Origin: Nocardioides halotolerans DSM 19273
GTDB taxonomy: Bacteria; Actinomycetota; Actinomycetes; Propionibacteriales; Nocardioidaceae
Direction: 5' to 3'
Assembly (NCBI RefSeq): GCF_000422805.1
Contig: NZ_AUGT01000009.1
Coordinates: 506,727 to 570,726 of the forward strand
DNA length: 64,000 nucleotides
The position numbers and the translations under genes were made by a program. The notes under the pieces were generated by a model. That model was not told the DNA's origin, searched no databases, and saw nothing but the letters and a program-made list of their open reading frames with translations. Below, piece by piece: positions 9,216 through 17,595 of the stretch. The stretch's first letter is position 1; each line of letters opens with the position of its first letter.

Positions 9216-9758
9216 GTGCCCCTGCCCGACGGTTACTCGCTCCAGCCCCTGACCCTCGAGCACGCACCCGCGCTCGCCGCGGCGTACGCGCGCAACCGCG
9301 AGCACCTCGCACCGTGGGACCCGGAGCGGCCCGAGGAGTTCTACACGCCCGAGGGGCAGGCGGCGAGCCTCGTCGAGCGGTTGCGGCTGGAGGAGCAGGG
9401 GCTGTTCTCCAACTTCACGCTGTTCGCTCCCGACGGCGACGTCGTCGGCCGCGCCAACCTCCAGAACATCATCCGCGGCACCATGCAGGGCGGGACGCTC
9501 GGCTACTGGGTCGACAAGGACCACCTGCGGCGCGGTCTGGCCGCCGCGGCGGTCGAGTTCCTCGAGGAGCAGGCGCTCGCGCTGGGGCTGCACCGGCTCG
9601 AGGCCGGCACCATGGTCGAGAACCTGCCCTCGCAGCGGGTGCTGCTGGCGCGCGGCTTCGAGCAGTACGGCATGGCCCCGAAGCTGCTGTTCCTCAACGG
9701 CGCCTGGCGCGACCACGTGCTGTTCCAGAAGGTGCTGCACGACCGTCCGCTGTCCTGA
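9216..9758 (+). CDS. GNAT acetyltransferase, RimJ/RimL type
   Basis: 180 residues. It resembles ribosomal-protein N-terminal acetyltransferases: N-terminal LQPLTLEHAPALAAAYARNREHL, core GTLGYWVDKDHLRRGLAAAAV (acetyl-CoA loop) and LEAGTMVENLPSQRVLLARGF. It transfers acetyl from CoA to an amine; the target is unknown. TAGCCT (9203-9208) lies 7 nt before GTG 9216, a leaderless arrangement. Its 3' end overlaps the converging cytochrome b gene by 65 nt. Confidence 0.87.
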   Translation: MPLPDGYSLQPLTLEHAPALAAAYARNREHLAPWDPERPEEFYTPEGQAASLVERLRLEEQGLFSNFTLFAPDGDVVGRANLQNIIRGTMQGGTLGYWVDKDHLRRGLAAAAVEFLEEQALALGLHRLEAGTMVENLPSQRVLLARGFEQYGMAPKLLFLNGAWRDHVLFQKVLHDRPLS

Positions 9759-10347
9759 CCCATGCGCGGTGCTCCTTCAGCGCCCAGCTGCGCCGCACCA
9801 CGCCGGTGCGCATCCCGGCGCGCGCCTCGGGGTCGGCCATCGCGAACCACAGGTGGCCCAGCACCAGTAGCCCGAGCGCCAGCGCGAACCAGTCGTGCAC
9901 GAACGTCGCGCCGGTGCGCCACGCCAGCCGCACCAGGCCGGTCCAGAACATCAGCGTGCCGGTGCCGACGAGCACCACGACCGACCCCGCGGTGAGCGCC
10001 GCGTTGAGCTTCTGCCCGGCGTTGAACTTGCCGACGTCGAACGACCCGTCGCGCCGGTCCCTGGACCGCAGCCACCGCCAGTCCTCGCGGGAGAACCGGT
10101 TGAGGAGGCCGAGGTCGGCTCGGTACGCCGGCGAGAGCAGCCCGAGCAGGAGCGGGGCCGCCAGGGCGTAGCCGGCCCACACGTGCACCAGCTCGACGGC
10201 GTGCCGGTGGCCGACCGCGAGCGAGACCGGGCCGTAGTAGAGGACGAACGCCGTCACCAGGCAGGTCGCCATGAGCAGCCCGGTGACGCGGTGCACCCAC
10301 CGCTCGGCCGGCGTGAAGCGCGCCAGCGTCGCCACCACGTCACCCAC
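9694..10347 (-). CDS. cytochrome b561-type membrane subunit
   Basis: 217 residues from GTG 10347, overlapping the molybdoenzyme stop by 8 nt. Four hydrophobic helices carry histidines (RWVHRVTGLL, VELVHVWAGYA, FVHDWFALAL, LGHLWFAM) that can bind two hemes. Family: prokaryotic cytochrome b561/formate dehydrogenase gamma-like. Its position directly after a sulfite-oxidase-family protein indicates that it passes electrons to or from that enzyme across the membrane. The tail is basic. Convergent 65-nt overlap with the acetyltransferase gene; the start is the best coupled codon but not proven. Confidence 0.8.
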   Translation of the reverse strand: MGDVVATLARFTPAERWVHRVTGLLMATCLVTAFVLYYGPVSLAVGHRHAVELVHVWAGYALAAPLLLGLLSPAYRADLGLLNRFSREDWRWLRSRDRRDGSFDVGKFNAGQKLNAALTAGSVVVLVGTGTLMFWTGLVRLAWRTGATFVHDWFALALGLLVLGHLWFAMADPEARAGMRTGVVRRSWALKEHRAWVRTADGRAAPSGTARGRARRR

Positions 10348-11056
10348 GGATGGTCCCGTCGACGTCGTAGCCGCGGTGCTCCCAGTAGCCCGGCACCTCG
10401 TCCTCTGTGAGCTCGATCGCGGAGAGCCACTTGGTGCTCTTGTAGCCGTACTGCCCGTCGACGTACATCCGCACCGGCCCGCCGTGGTCGTGGCTGACCG
10501 GGCCGTCGAGCATCTCCAGGGCGACGATCGTGCGTGCCGCGCGGGCGTCCTCGAGGCCGAGGCTCTCGGTGTAGGTGCCGTCGAACGAGCGGAACCGCAC
10601 CGCCGTCGCCGACGCGGCCGGCCGAGCCCGGTCGAGGAGCTCCGACAGTGGGACGCCCACCCAGTGGACACCCGGCACCACCCACCCGGTCACGCAGTGG
10701 AAGTCGCTGGTGAACTCCGTCTGCGGCAGCGCGCGCAGGTCGGCGAGCCCGTAGGTGGCCGGCTCCGCGACGAGCCCGCCCACCTCGAGCCGGTACGACG
10801 CCTCGTCACGCGGCTCGACGACGCCGGTGACCGAGTAGAAGCGGAACGCCGGACCCAGCGGCAGCGTCGCGATCAACCCGGTCGGGTCCCGCAGCTCGAC
10901 CGGCGCCAGCCACTCCGACAGGCGGCGCGAGAACGACGCCCCACCGACGACCCCTGCGGCCCCGAGCCCCACCAGGCCGAGGACCACGCGCCGGCCGACG
11001 GGCGCGCCGGAGGCGTCGGGCGTGCGAGACCGGTCGACGTCGTCCATCGTCTCCAC
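10340..11056 (-). CDS. molybdopterin-dependent oxidoreductase (sulfite oxidase family)
   Basis: 238 residues. The N-terminus has a basic stretch GRRVVLG and a hydrophobic helix (about 22-42), so it is exported or membrane-tethered, perhaps by Tat. The oxidoreductase molybdopterin-binding domain has the molybdenum-ligand cysteine at C121 in DFHCVTGW, followed by WVGVPLSELL and YGYKSTKWL near the end. YedY/MsrP-like enzymes of this type reduce or oxidise sulfur compounds. The cytochrome b gene immediately downstream supports a membrane electron-transfer pair. Substrate unknown; methionine sulfoxide reduction is one possibility. Confidence 0.85.
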   Translation of the reverse strand: METMDDVDRSRTPDASGAPVGRRVVLGLVGLGAAGVVGGASFSRRLSEWLAPVELRDPTGLIATLPLGPAFRFYSVTGVVEPRDEASYRLEVGGLVAEPATYGLADLRALPQTEFTSDFHCVTGWVVPGVHWVGVPLSELLDRARPAASATAVRFRSFDGTYTESLGLEDARAARTIVALEMLDGPVSHDHGGPVRMYVDGQYGYKSTKWLSAIELTEDEVPGYWEHRGYDVDGTIRG

Positions 11057-11077
11057 GATGGCACGGCGTCGTGCGGG

Positions 11078-12358
11078 TCAGCCGAGATCGGCCAGGGGCC
11101 CCTGGAAGACCACGCTCTCCCCGGACATCTCCGTGTCGCCGCAGGAGGACTCGATGTAGAACTCCGCCCCGGCGTAGGCCTTCTCGATGTAGTACTCGTT
11201 GACGCCGAACTTCGAGGACCCGGGCAGGATCTTGCCGCCCAGCTCCTGGTCGAAGTCGCCCGCGATCTGGCTGAACGCCTCGTCGTCGTTGCCGCTGGTG
11301 ACGTGCAGGCCGCCCGGGCAGGAGTACGGGTCGAACGGCTCGGAGAAGTCCGCGGGCACGGAGACGTCGTAGCGGAGCACGAGCCGGGTGTCGTCGGGGT
11401 CGGCCACGCCGCACGAGCCGTCGCCGCAGAAGTCGTCCGGCTTGTTGCCGCCCCAGAGCTCGACGCGCTCGACCGAGAGCGTCTGGGTGATCCCGTTCTC
11501 CCAGGTGTAGGTCCCGCCGTCGAGGGGCTGGGTCGCGAAGGACTCCTCTGTCGCGGAGTCATCTTCGGAGTCCTCGGACCCGTCGTCGGAGGCGCTGTCG
11601 TCGCCTTCGCTGCCGTCGTCGAAGCCGCTGCCACCCAGCTCCGGGCCCGTGGCGTCCTCCGGAGCCTCGCCGGCCATCACCGCCACCAGCCTGTCGACGG
11701 CGATCTCGGTGTAACCCTCGAGGGCGTCGTGCGCCCCGGTGTCGCTCAGATCGCCGATGAAGACCGCAGTGAGGTTGTTGTCGACCCGCGCGAAGGAGAA
11801 GTCGAAGGCGAGCGGCAGGTCGAAGCCGTCCGAGGACACGGACCCCGTCGCGTGGATGTTCACCTGCTGGTCGACATCGCCGCTCACCCGATCGGTGTCA
11901 GTCTCGATGTCGAGCACGATGGTCGCGTCGTCCTCGTCGGTCTCGTCGACGTGGTCGCACTTCGCGAGCGCCTGTGCCAGCCGGTCGAGCGCGTGGTCCA
12001 GCTGCTGCGTCGACGCGTACGACGCGACCTTGGACCCGACCGACGGGAACCCAGCGTCCGCGACCTCGAAGGACGCCTCGTGCTCGGTCTTCGCGTCGAT
12101 CGAGTCGTCCACGTCCAGGTCACCGAGACAACCCAGCGAGTCGTCGTCATCGTCGTCGTCCTCGCTCTCCACGAAGTCGCCGTCGAGGTTGTCCAGCGTC
12201 AGCACCGCGGTCTCGACCTTGTCGTCGCTCAGCACCGACGAGCTGCCGGACCCGTCGCCGCCTCCGCACCCGGCCGCGGCGAGCGCCACGGCCGCTGTGG
12301 CCGCGAGGACCCGAAGGCCCGAGGTACGTGGTGCGCGCGAGCGCGTGAACAGGTGCAT
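11078..12358 (-). CDS. large acidic lipoprotein, unknown function
   Basis: 426 residues; GGGGAGAG precedes the ATG. A lipoprotein signal ends in the lipobox LAAAGC (Cys at about residue 30). A run of eight Asp residues follows (DDDDDDDD near 66), and a Ser/Asp/Glu linker (about 245-275) separates two folded halves. Six or more cysteines after the lipobox suggest disulfides. No known domain is recognised. It is anchored outside the membrane and may bind cations through its acidic stretches; this is inference. It starts 130 bases from the HAD-LarE gene on the opposite strand. Confidence 0.75.
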   Translation of the reverse strand: MHLFTRSRAPRTSGLRVLAATAAVALAAAGCGGGDGSGSSSVLSDDKVETAVLTLDNLDGDFVESEDDDDDDDSLGCLGDLDVDDSIDAKTEHEASFEVADAGFPSVGSKVASYASTQQLDHALDRLAQALAKCDHVDETDEDDATIVLDIETDTDRVSGDVDQQVNIHATGSVSSDGFDLPLAFDFSFARVDNNLTAVFIGDLSDTGAHDALEGYTEIAVDRLVAVMAGEAPEDATGPELGGSGFDDGSEGDDSASDDGSEDSEDDSATEESFATQPLDGGTYTWENGITQTLSVERVELWGGNKPDDFCGDGSCGVADPDDTRLVLRYDVSVPADFSEPFDPYSCPGGLHVTSGNDDEAFSQIAGDFDQELGGKILPGSSKFGVNEYYIEKAYAGAEFYIESSCGDTEMSGESVVFQGPLADLG

Positions 12359-12491
12359 GTCTCTCCCCGTGGTACCGATGCCGATTGACGTCGGGCGCAG
12401 CCTACGGGCGCGCGGTCACCCATCGCGGGGAGTACGCACCGAGTCGGCCGCGCCTGATGACGCTCGGCTCGCTCCGCCTAGGCTTGCCGCC

Positions 12492-13910
12492 ATGTCCAGT
12501 CAGCTCGTCGTCGGCTTCGACCTGGACATGACGCTCATCGACACCGTGCCCGGGTTCGCGGCCCTGCTGCGCCGGCTGGGCGAGGAGTATGCCGTCGAGC
12601 TCCCCGTCGAGGAGATGACGGCGAAGCTCGGGCCGCCGCTCGACCAGCTGCTCGCGCCGTACCTGCCGGCCGAGCAGGTCGGGCCGGCGGGCGACCGGTT
12701 CCGGGAGCTCTACCCCGACCACTCGATCGAGACCGTGCCGGCGCTGCCCGGCGCGCACGAGGCGCTCGCCGCCGTGCGCCGCCACCGCGGGCGGGTCGTG
12801 TTGGTGACCGGGAAGTATCCGCCCAACGCCCAGCGCCACGTCGACCACCTCGCACTCGACGTCGACCTGCTCGAGGGCTGGGTCTGGGGTGTCGGCAAGG
12901 CCGAGGTGCTGCGCCGCGAGGGCGCCGGCATCTACGTCGGCGACCACGTGCACGACGTGGAGGGCGCCCGCGCCGCCGGAGCGCTGAGCGTCAGCGTGCT
13001 CAGCGGCGGGTGCACCCGGGAGGAGCTCGAGGAGGCCGGCACCGACGTCGTGCTCGAGAGCCTCGAGGAGTTCCCGGCCTGGCTCGACGAGCACGTGCTG
13101 CAGACGCGGCTGGGCGCGTTGGAGCGCGACCTACGGGAGCGCGGGAGCGTGATGGTCGCTTACAGCGGCGGCGCCGACAGCGCGTTCCTGCTCGCCGCCG
13201 CGGTCCGCACCCTCGGGCCCGACCGGGTGGTCGCCGCCACCGGCTACAGCCACTCCCTGCCGCAGGCCGAGCGTGACCCGGCGCGCACCTTCGCGGAGGG
13301 GCTGGGCGTCGAGCTGATCACGCCCGAGACCCACGAGATGGAGCGCGAGGGCTACCGCGCCAACGGCGGCGACCGCTGCTTCTTCTGCAAGGCCGAGCTG
13401 ATCGACGTGCTCACGCCGCTCGCGCGGGCCCGCGGGATCGGCACGGTCGTCACCGGCACCAACGCCGACGACGCGGTCGCGGGCTTCCGCCCCGGCATCC
13501 GCGCCGCCGACGAGCGGGGAGCGGCCGCGCCGCTGCGCGACGCCGGGCTGACCAAGGCGCAGATCCGTGAGGCCTCGCACCGCTGGGGCCTGCCCACGTG
13601 GGACAAGCCGGCCGCCGCGTGCCTCTCCTCGCGGGTCGCGTACGGCGTCGAGGTGACCCCGCACCGCCTGGCCCGCGTGGAGCGCGCGGAGGCCGCGGTG
13701 CGCGACCTGCTGGGGCCGTCCGGGCTGCAGAACCTGCGCGTGCGCGACCTCGGCGGCCGGGCCTCGGTCGAGGTCGACCGGTCGCTGCTGCCGCTCGCCG
13801 AGGCGCCGTACGCCGCGGTGGTCACTGCCGTGCGAGCCGCCGGGTTCGACGACGTCGTGGTCGACGAGAAGGGGTTCCGCTCCGGCTCGATGAACGAGCA
13901 GCTCGCGTGA
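12492..13910 (+). CDS. HAD phosphatase fused to LarE-like sulfur transferase
   Basis: 472 residues. Residues 1-205 form a HAD hydrolase (GFDLDMTLIDT with nucleophile D10 and acid D12; VTGK; GDHVHDVEGA at about 149). Residues 206-472 match LarE, the ATP-PPi pyrophosphatase that donates sulfur to make the nickel-pincer cofactor: PP-loop SGGADS (225-230), GDRCFFCK (293-300), and AACLSSR with C377 at the position of the sacrificial cysteine of LarE. LarE normally is a separate protein acting with LarB and LarC, which are absent here. TAGGCT lies 7 nt before the ATG, so it is probably leaderless. The HAD half may act on a pathway nucleotide or be a salvage step; this is inference. Confidence 0.85.
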   Translation: MSSQLVVGFDLDMTLIDTVPGFAALLRRLGEEYAVELPVEEMTAKLGPPLDQLLAPYLPAEQVGPAGDRFRELYPDHSIETVPALPGAHEALAAVRRHRGRVVLVTGKYPPNAQRHVDHLALDVDLLEGWVWGVGKAEVLRREGAGIYVGDHVHDVEGARAAGALSVSVLSGGCTREELEEAGTDVVLESLEEFPAWLDEHVLQTRLGALERDLRERGSVMVAYSGGADSAFLLAAAVRTLGPDRVVAATGYSHSLPQAERDPARTFAEGLGVELITPETHEMEREGYRANGGDRCFFCKAELIDVLTPLARARGIGTVVTGTNADDAVAGFRPGIRAADERGAAAPLRDAGLTKAQIREASHRWGLPTWDKPAAACLSSRVAYGVEVTPHRLARVERAEAAVRDLLGPSGLQNLRVRDLGGRASVEVDRSLLPLAEAPYAAVVTAVRAAGFDDVVVDEKGFRSGSMNEQLA

Positions 13911-14695
13911 CCACCCCACGAAGCATGGTCCCCGACCCGGACCACGTGCTCGCGGAGTCCTCGGCCTGGATGTGGGTCCCGCCCGAGGCTCGGACCGTCG
14001 AGACCGACGAGTTCCTGCTCGTCGCCTACCCCGAGCACTTCTCCGACCCGACCGTCGCCACCCGCTGGCGCAGCGAGCGGCCCGCCGACGCGCTGATCGA
14101 CGACGTGCTCGACGCGGCCCACGGTCTCGGGCGCGACGCGGTGAGCTTCTTCGAGCTCGGCGAGGCCACTCGGCCGCCCGACCTCGAGCGCCGGCTGCGC
14201 GAGCGCGGGGCCGAGCTCACCGAGACCCTCGCGGTGCTCGCGCTCGACCTCACCCGCGGCGTGCCGGACCTCGACGTCCCGCCCGACCTCGAGGTGCGCA
14301 GGGTCGCCGACCTCGACGACCTGCGCGCCGCGGACCGCATCGACGTCGAGGTCTTCGGCGGCAGCCACGCCGACGAGGACGCGCTCGCGGCCACGGCCGC
14401 GCGGCTCGCCGACGACCACCGCTACCTCGTGCTCCGTGACGGCACGCCCGTCGGCACGGCCGGACACGTCGTCGCCGGCGCCACCGTCCGGCTCTGGGGC
14501 GGTGCGGTGGTGCCCGCAGCGCGGCACACCGGTGCCTACCGCGCGCTCCTCGACCGCCGGCTCCGCGAGGGTGCTGGGGCCGGCTGCACCATGGCGCTGG
14601 TCAAGGGCCGCGTCGAGACCTCCGCGCCCGTGCTGCTCCGGGCCGGGTTCTCGGCGTACGGCGAGGTGCGCGCCTACCGGCTGGCACGACGCTGA
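13907..14695 (+). CDS. GNAT-family acetyltransferase
   Basis: 262 residues from GTG 13907, overlapping the HAD-LarE stop by 4 nt; an ATG at 13925 is the alternative. The C-terminal half (about 125-260) has the GNAT pattern: VRRVADLDDLRAADRI, YLVLRDGTPVGTAGHVV, and WGGAVVPAARHTGAYRALLDRRL, the acetyl-CoA-binding stretch. The N-terminal half is a diverged repeat of similar size, as in two-domain GNAT proteins. Coupled translation suggests a link to the LarE-like protein, but the substrate is not known. Confidence 0.8.
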   Translation: MTTPRSMVPDPDHVLAESSAWMWVPPEARTVETDEFLLVAYPEHFSDPTVATRWRSERPADALIDDVLDAAHGLGRDAVSFFELGEATRPPDLERRLRERGAELTETLAVLALDLTRGVPDLDVPPDLEVRRVADLDDLRAADRIDVEVFGGSHADEDALAATAARLADDHRYLVLRDGTPVGTAGHVVAGATVRLWGGAVVPAARHTGAYRALLDRRLREGAGAGCTMALVKGRVETSAPVLLRAGFSAYGEVRAYRLARR

Positions 14696-14709
14696 GCCTG
14701 CTCCACGAG

Positions 14710-15402
14710 GTGTGGGAGCGCGCCACCTCGACCCAGCCGGTGCCCGACGCCACCGTCGCCGTCGCGACGGGCGTCGTGGCCCTCGTGCTGGTGCTCGCCC
14801 CCGCGACCTGGCCGCGGGTGCGCCTCGGTACGACGGTCGTGCACGAAGCGGGCCACGCGGTGGTGGCCGTGCTGGTCGGCCGCCGGCTCCGCTCGATCCG
14901 GCTGCACTCCGACACCTCCGGCCTCACGGTCTCCCGCGGCAAGCCGCGCGGCCCGGGGATGGTGGCGATGCTGGCCGCGGGCTACCTCGCGCCCGCGGCG
15001 CTCGGGCTCGTCGCCGCGCTGCTGCTCGCCGACGGCCGCAGCGTCGGCCTGCTCTGGCTGCTCGTGCTCCTCGCGGCGGCGCTCATCCTCTGGGTGCGCA
15101 ACGGCTACGGGCTGCTGGTCCTGCTGGTCGGCGGGGCCGGCGTGCTGCTGCTGACGTGGTACGGCGACGACACGGTCTGGTCCGTCGCGGCCTACCTCAT
15201 CGCCTGGCTGCTCCTGCTGTCGGCGCCGCGGCCGCTCGTCGAGCTGCTCACCGCGGGCCGTCGCCGCGGCCGGACCTCCGACCCCGACCAGCTCGCGGGT
15301 CTCACCCGGATGCCGGCCGTGGTGTGGATCCTGGTGCTGCTGCTGGCGAACCTCGCCGGGCTCGTCGTCGGCGTCACCACGCTGGCGCCGGACCTGCTCT
15401 GA
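14710..15402 (+). CDS. M50B-like membrane metalloprotease
   Basis: 230 residues with six or seven hydrophobic helices. HEAGH (45-49) within VVHEAGHAVVAVLVGRRL is the zinc-binding motif of site-2-type proteases. The protein resembles the actinobacterial peptidase M50B-like family. A second Asp ligand expected in classical M50 enzymes is not obvious. It is preceded by the GNAT gene by 14 nt and is likely co-transcribed with it. It may cut membrane-embedded proteins; substrates are unknown. Confidence 0.8.
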   Translation: MWERATSTQPVPDATVAVATGVVALVLVLAPATWPRVRLGTTVVHEAGHAVVAVLVGRRLRSIRLHSDTSGLTVSRGKPRGPGMVAMLAAGYLAPAALGLVAALLLADGRSVGLLWLLVLLAAALILWVRNGYGLLVLLVGGAGVLLLTWYGDDTVWSVAAYLIAWLLLLSAPRPLVELLTAGRRRGRTSDPDQLAGLTRMPAVVWILVLLLANLAGLVVGVTTLAPDLL

Positions 15403-15496
15403 CGCGACGGAATCGGGTCGAGTGCGGCCCGGGTGGTTGGCTAGGCTCCACGGTTGCGCCAGCCGGGCGCCGTACAGCTGTGAGAGAGGTCTGACC

Positions 15497-15892
15497 GTGC
15501 CCACTGGCAAGGTGAAGTGGTTCGACGCCGACAAGGGCTTCGGGTTCCTGTCCCAGGAGGACGGGCCTGACGTCTACGTGCACGCGGACGCCCTGCCCGA
15601 GGGCGTGACCACGGTCAAGGCCGGCACCCGCGTCGAGTTCGGGATCGCCCAGGGTCGCCGCGGCGACCAGGCGCTCCAGGTCCGCATCCTCGAGGCCCCG
15701 GCGTCCGTGCAGCGCAACCGCGCCGAGTCCAAGCGCCGCTCGCCCGACGAGATGGCGCCGATCGTGGAGGACCTGATCCGGCTCCTCGACGGCGTCGGCG
15801 AGTCCTACCGCCACGGCCGGCACCCCGACCGCAGCACCGCGCGCCCTACCGCCAAGCTGCTCCGCGCGCTGGCCGACGAGCTCGACCTCTGA
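15497..15892 (+). CDS. cold-shock domain protein with C-terminal extension
   Basis: 131 residues, longer than the usual 65-70. Residues 1-67 form a cold-shock domain with KGFGFL (13-18) and VYVHADAL, the RNA/ssDNA-binding motifs; the rest (MAPIVEDLIRLLDGVGESYR and a Pro/Arg tail) is helical. This long form, next to a DUF3027 gene and an MFS gene, recurs in actinobacteria. GAGAGAGG precedes GTG 15497; a TAGGCT hexamer lies at 15442-15447, giving a leader of about 43 nt. It probably acts as an RNA chaperone. Confidence 0.92.
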   Translation: MPTGKVKWFDADKGFGFLSQEDGPDVYVHADALPEGVTTVKAGTRVEFGIAQGRRGDQALQVRILEAPASVQRNRAESKRRSPDEMAPIVEDLIRLLDGVGESYRHGRHPDRSTARPTAKLLRALADELDL

Positions 15893-15918
15893 GTCGCAGG
15901 AGTCCCACCAGTCACGCG

Positions 15919-15940
15919 TTTCACCGGGTACCCGGTGAAA
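15919..15940. repeat. 22-bp perfect palindrome, copy 1
   Basis: Arms TTTCACCGGG and CCCGGTGAAA meet at a central TA. An identical copy lies 62 bp on. It sits between two converging genes. It could form a hairpin or bind a dimeric protein; see the finding on this pair. Confidence 0.9.
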
Positions 15941-15980
15941 CTGCCGCTGACCGGATGGAACTCCTTGCGGTCAGGACCAG

Positions 15981-16002
15981 TTTCACCGGGTACCCGGTGA
16001 AA
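15981..16002. repeat. 22-bp perfect palindrome, copy 2
   Basis: Same arms and centre as the copy at 15919-15940, and both copies are followed by CTGCC. The first copy is preceded by GCG, this one by CCAG, so the shared block is limited to the palindrome and a few bases after it. No T-run follows either copy. Confidence 0.9.
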
Positions 16003-16027
16003 CTGCCCCGAGGGCGCGCCCAGGCCC

Positions 16028-17557
16028 CTACCGCCGCCGCTGCACCGGCATCGGCTGGGTGTCGATGTCGGCCTGGGAAGCGCGTGACTGCGCGGCCAGC
16101 CGGCGCTGGCGGCGGGCGCGGGGCGCGGTGCTGAGGACGTACGCCGTCCACGCGGCCAGCGCGGCGAAGGCGACGGTGAGCCCGAGCCGGGGCGGGTCGA
16201 GCGGGAGCGCGATGCCGACGAACCCGCCCAGCACCCACGCCAGCTGGCAGGTCGTGTCGCTGCGGCCGAAGGCACTCGCCTGCACCTGGGTCGGGATGTC
16301 GCGCTGGATGGTGGCGTCGAGCGAGAACTTCGCCAGCGCCTGCGCCAGCCCCGCCACGAGGCCGAGGAGTGCGAGCGACCACACGCCGTAGAAGAGCGCC
16401 GCGAACAGGGCGGCCGCACCGTCGGCGACCAGGGCGAGCACGACCGCGAGCGCCGGGGTGAGGCGGCGCAGCATCGACGCGGCGAGGGTGCCCAGCACGC
16501 GGCCGAGCCCGGCGGCGCCGACGACGATGCCGATCATCACGCCCGGGCCGAACGTGCTGTCCGGTCGCACGTCGGGGTTGCGCAGCAGGAACGCCACGAA
16601 CATCAGGAGGAAGCCGCTCAGGAACCACGGGCCGCAGTTGGCGCGCAGCGCGAAGGCCACCGGTCCGGGGATCCGGGTCCGCCGCCGGCCGCGCCGCGAC
16701 GTGCTGCCCTCCTGGCCGCGCCAGGACAGCTCGCCCTCGCCCTCGCTGGAGTCCACGGCCGCAGGCAGCCGGATCGCGCAGACGGTCGCGATGACGAACA
16801 GCGCCGTCGCGTAGCGCAGCGACCACTCCGGCCCGGCCAGCGCCGCGAGCCCGGCGATCGGAGCCGAGACCGTCGCGCCCACGATGCCCGAGAGCGAGAC
16901 CCGGCCGTTGGCCTTCACCAGCGTGAAGTCGCGGGGGAGGAGGCGGGGTACGGCGGCGGCCCGCGTGACGCCATAGGCCTTCGACGAGACCAGGACGCCG
17001 AGCGCGGCCGCGAAGACGAGCGCCGAGCCGCTCTCGATCGACGACGCCAGCGCCCAGCAGAGGAACGCGCGCACCGCCATCGTCGCACCGATCGCCCAGC
17101 GCCGGCCGTGCGCGAACCGGTCGAGGAACGGCCCGATCAACGGCGCCACGATCGCGAACGGCAGCATCGTCAGGCCGAGGAACAGCGCCACCTGGTCGCG
17201 GGCCTCGCCCGAGGGCACCTGGAAGAACAGGCTGCCGGCCAGCGAGATCGCGACCGCGGCGTCGCCGGCGGTGTTGAAGACGTGCATCTGGATCAGCCGG
17301 TGGAGACCCGACTCGGCGGCGCCCTCGGCCTCCGAGGCGCGCTTGGCCTGGGTCATCGTGAACCGGCTGGCCCGGGCGGTGCCGCGGCCCAGCGACCGCA
17401 GCCCACGGGCGGTCACCCGGGTGGTCGTCGCCACCCCGCGGCCGAGCTTGCGGGCCCGGTCGGCGGCCGACACGGACGGCGGCGCGACCGGCACCCCGTC
17501 GGGGTGCTCGTCCCTCCAGCGCTGCTGACCCTCCTCCACGGCCCCATCCTGCCCCAA
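16028..17557 (-). CDS. MFS transporter with long basic N-terminus
   Basis: 509 residues. A hydrophilic N-terminus of about 85 residues (Arg/Lys-rich, with TRVTARGLRSLGRGTARASR) precedes about twelve membrane helices typical of the major facilitator superfamily (GDAAVAISLAGSLFFQV, IGPFLDRFAHGRRWAIG, a motif-A-like loop). The C-terminus is basic. Substrate unknown. The gene converges on the cold-shock gene and is divergent from the DUF3027 gene, 38 bp apart. Drug export is possible but not shown. Confidence 0.88.
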   Translation of the reverse strand: MGQDGAVEEGQQRWRDEHPDGVPVAPPSVSAADRARKLGRGVATTTRVTARGLRSLGRGTARASRFTMTQAKRASEAEGAAESGLHRLIQMHVFNTAGDAAVAISLAGSLFFQVPSGEARDQVALFLGLTMLPFAIVAPLIGPFLDRFAHGRRWAIGATMAVRAFLCWALASSIESGSALVFAAALGVLVSSKAYGVTRAAAVPRLLPRDFTLVKANGRVSLSGIVGATVSAPIAGLAALAGPEWSLRYATALFVIATVCAIRLPAAVDSSEGEGELSWRGQEGSTSRRGRRRTRIPGPVAFALRANCGPWFLSGFLLMFVAFLLRNPDVRPDSTFGPGVMIGIVVGAAGLGRVLGTLAASMLRRLTPALAVVLALVADGAAALFAALFYGVWSLALLGLVAGLAQALAKFSLDATIQRDIPTQVQASAFGRSDTTCQLAWVLGGFVGIALPLDPPRLGLTVAFAALAAWTAYVLSTAPRARRQRRLAAQSRASQADIDTQPMPVQRRR

Positions 17558-17595
17558 CCTGACACGACCCCAGCGGATCAGTCACACTTGCGCCC

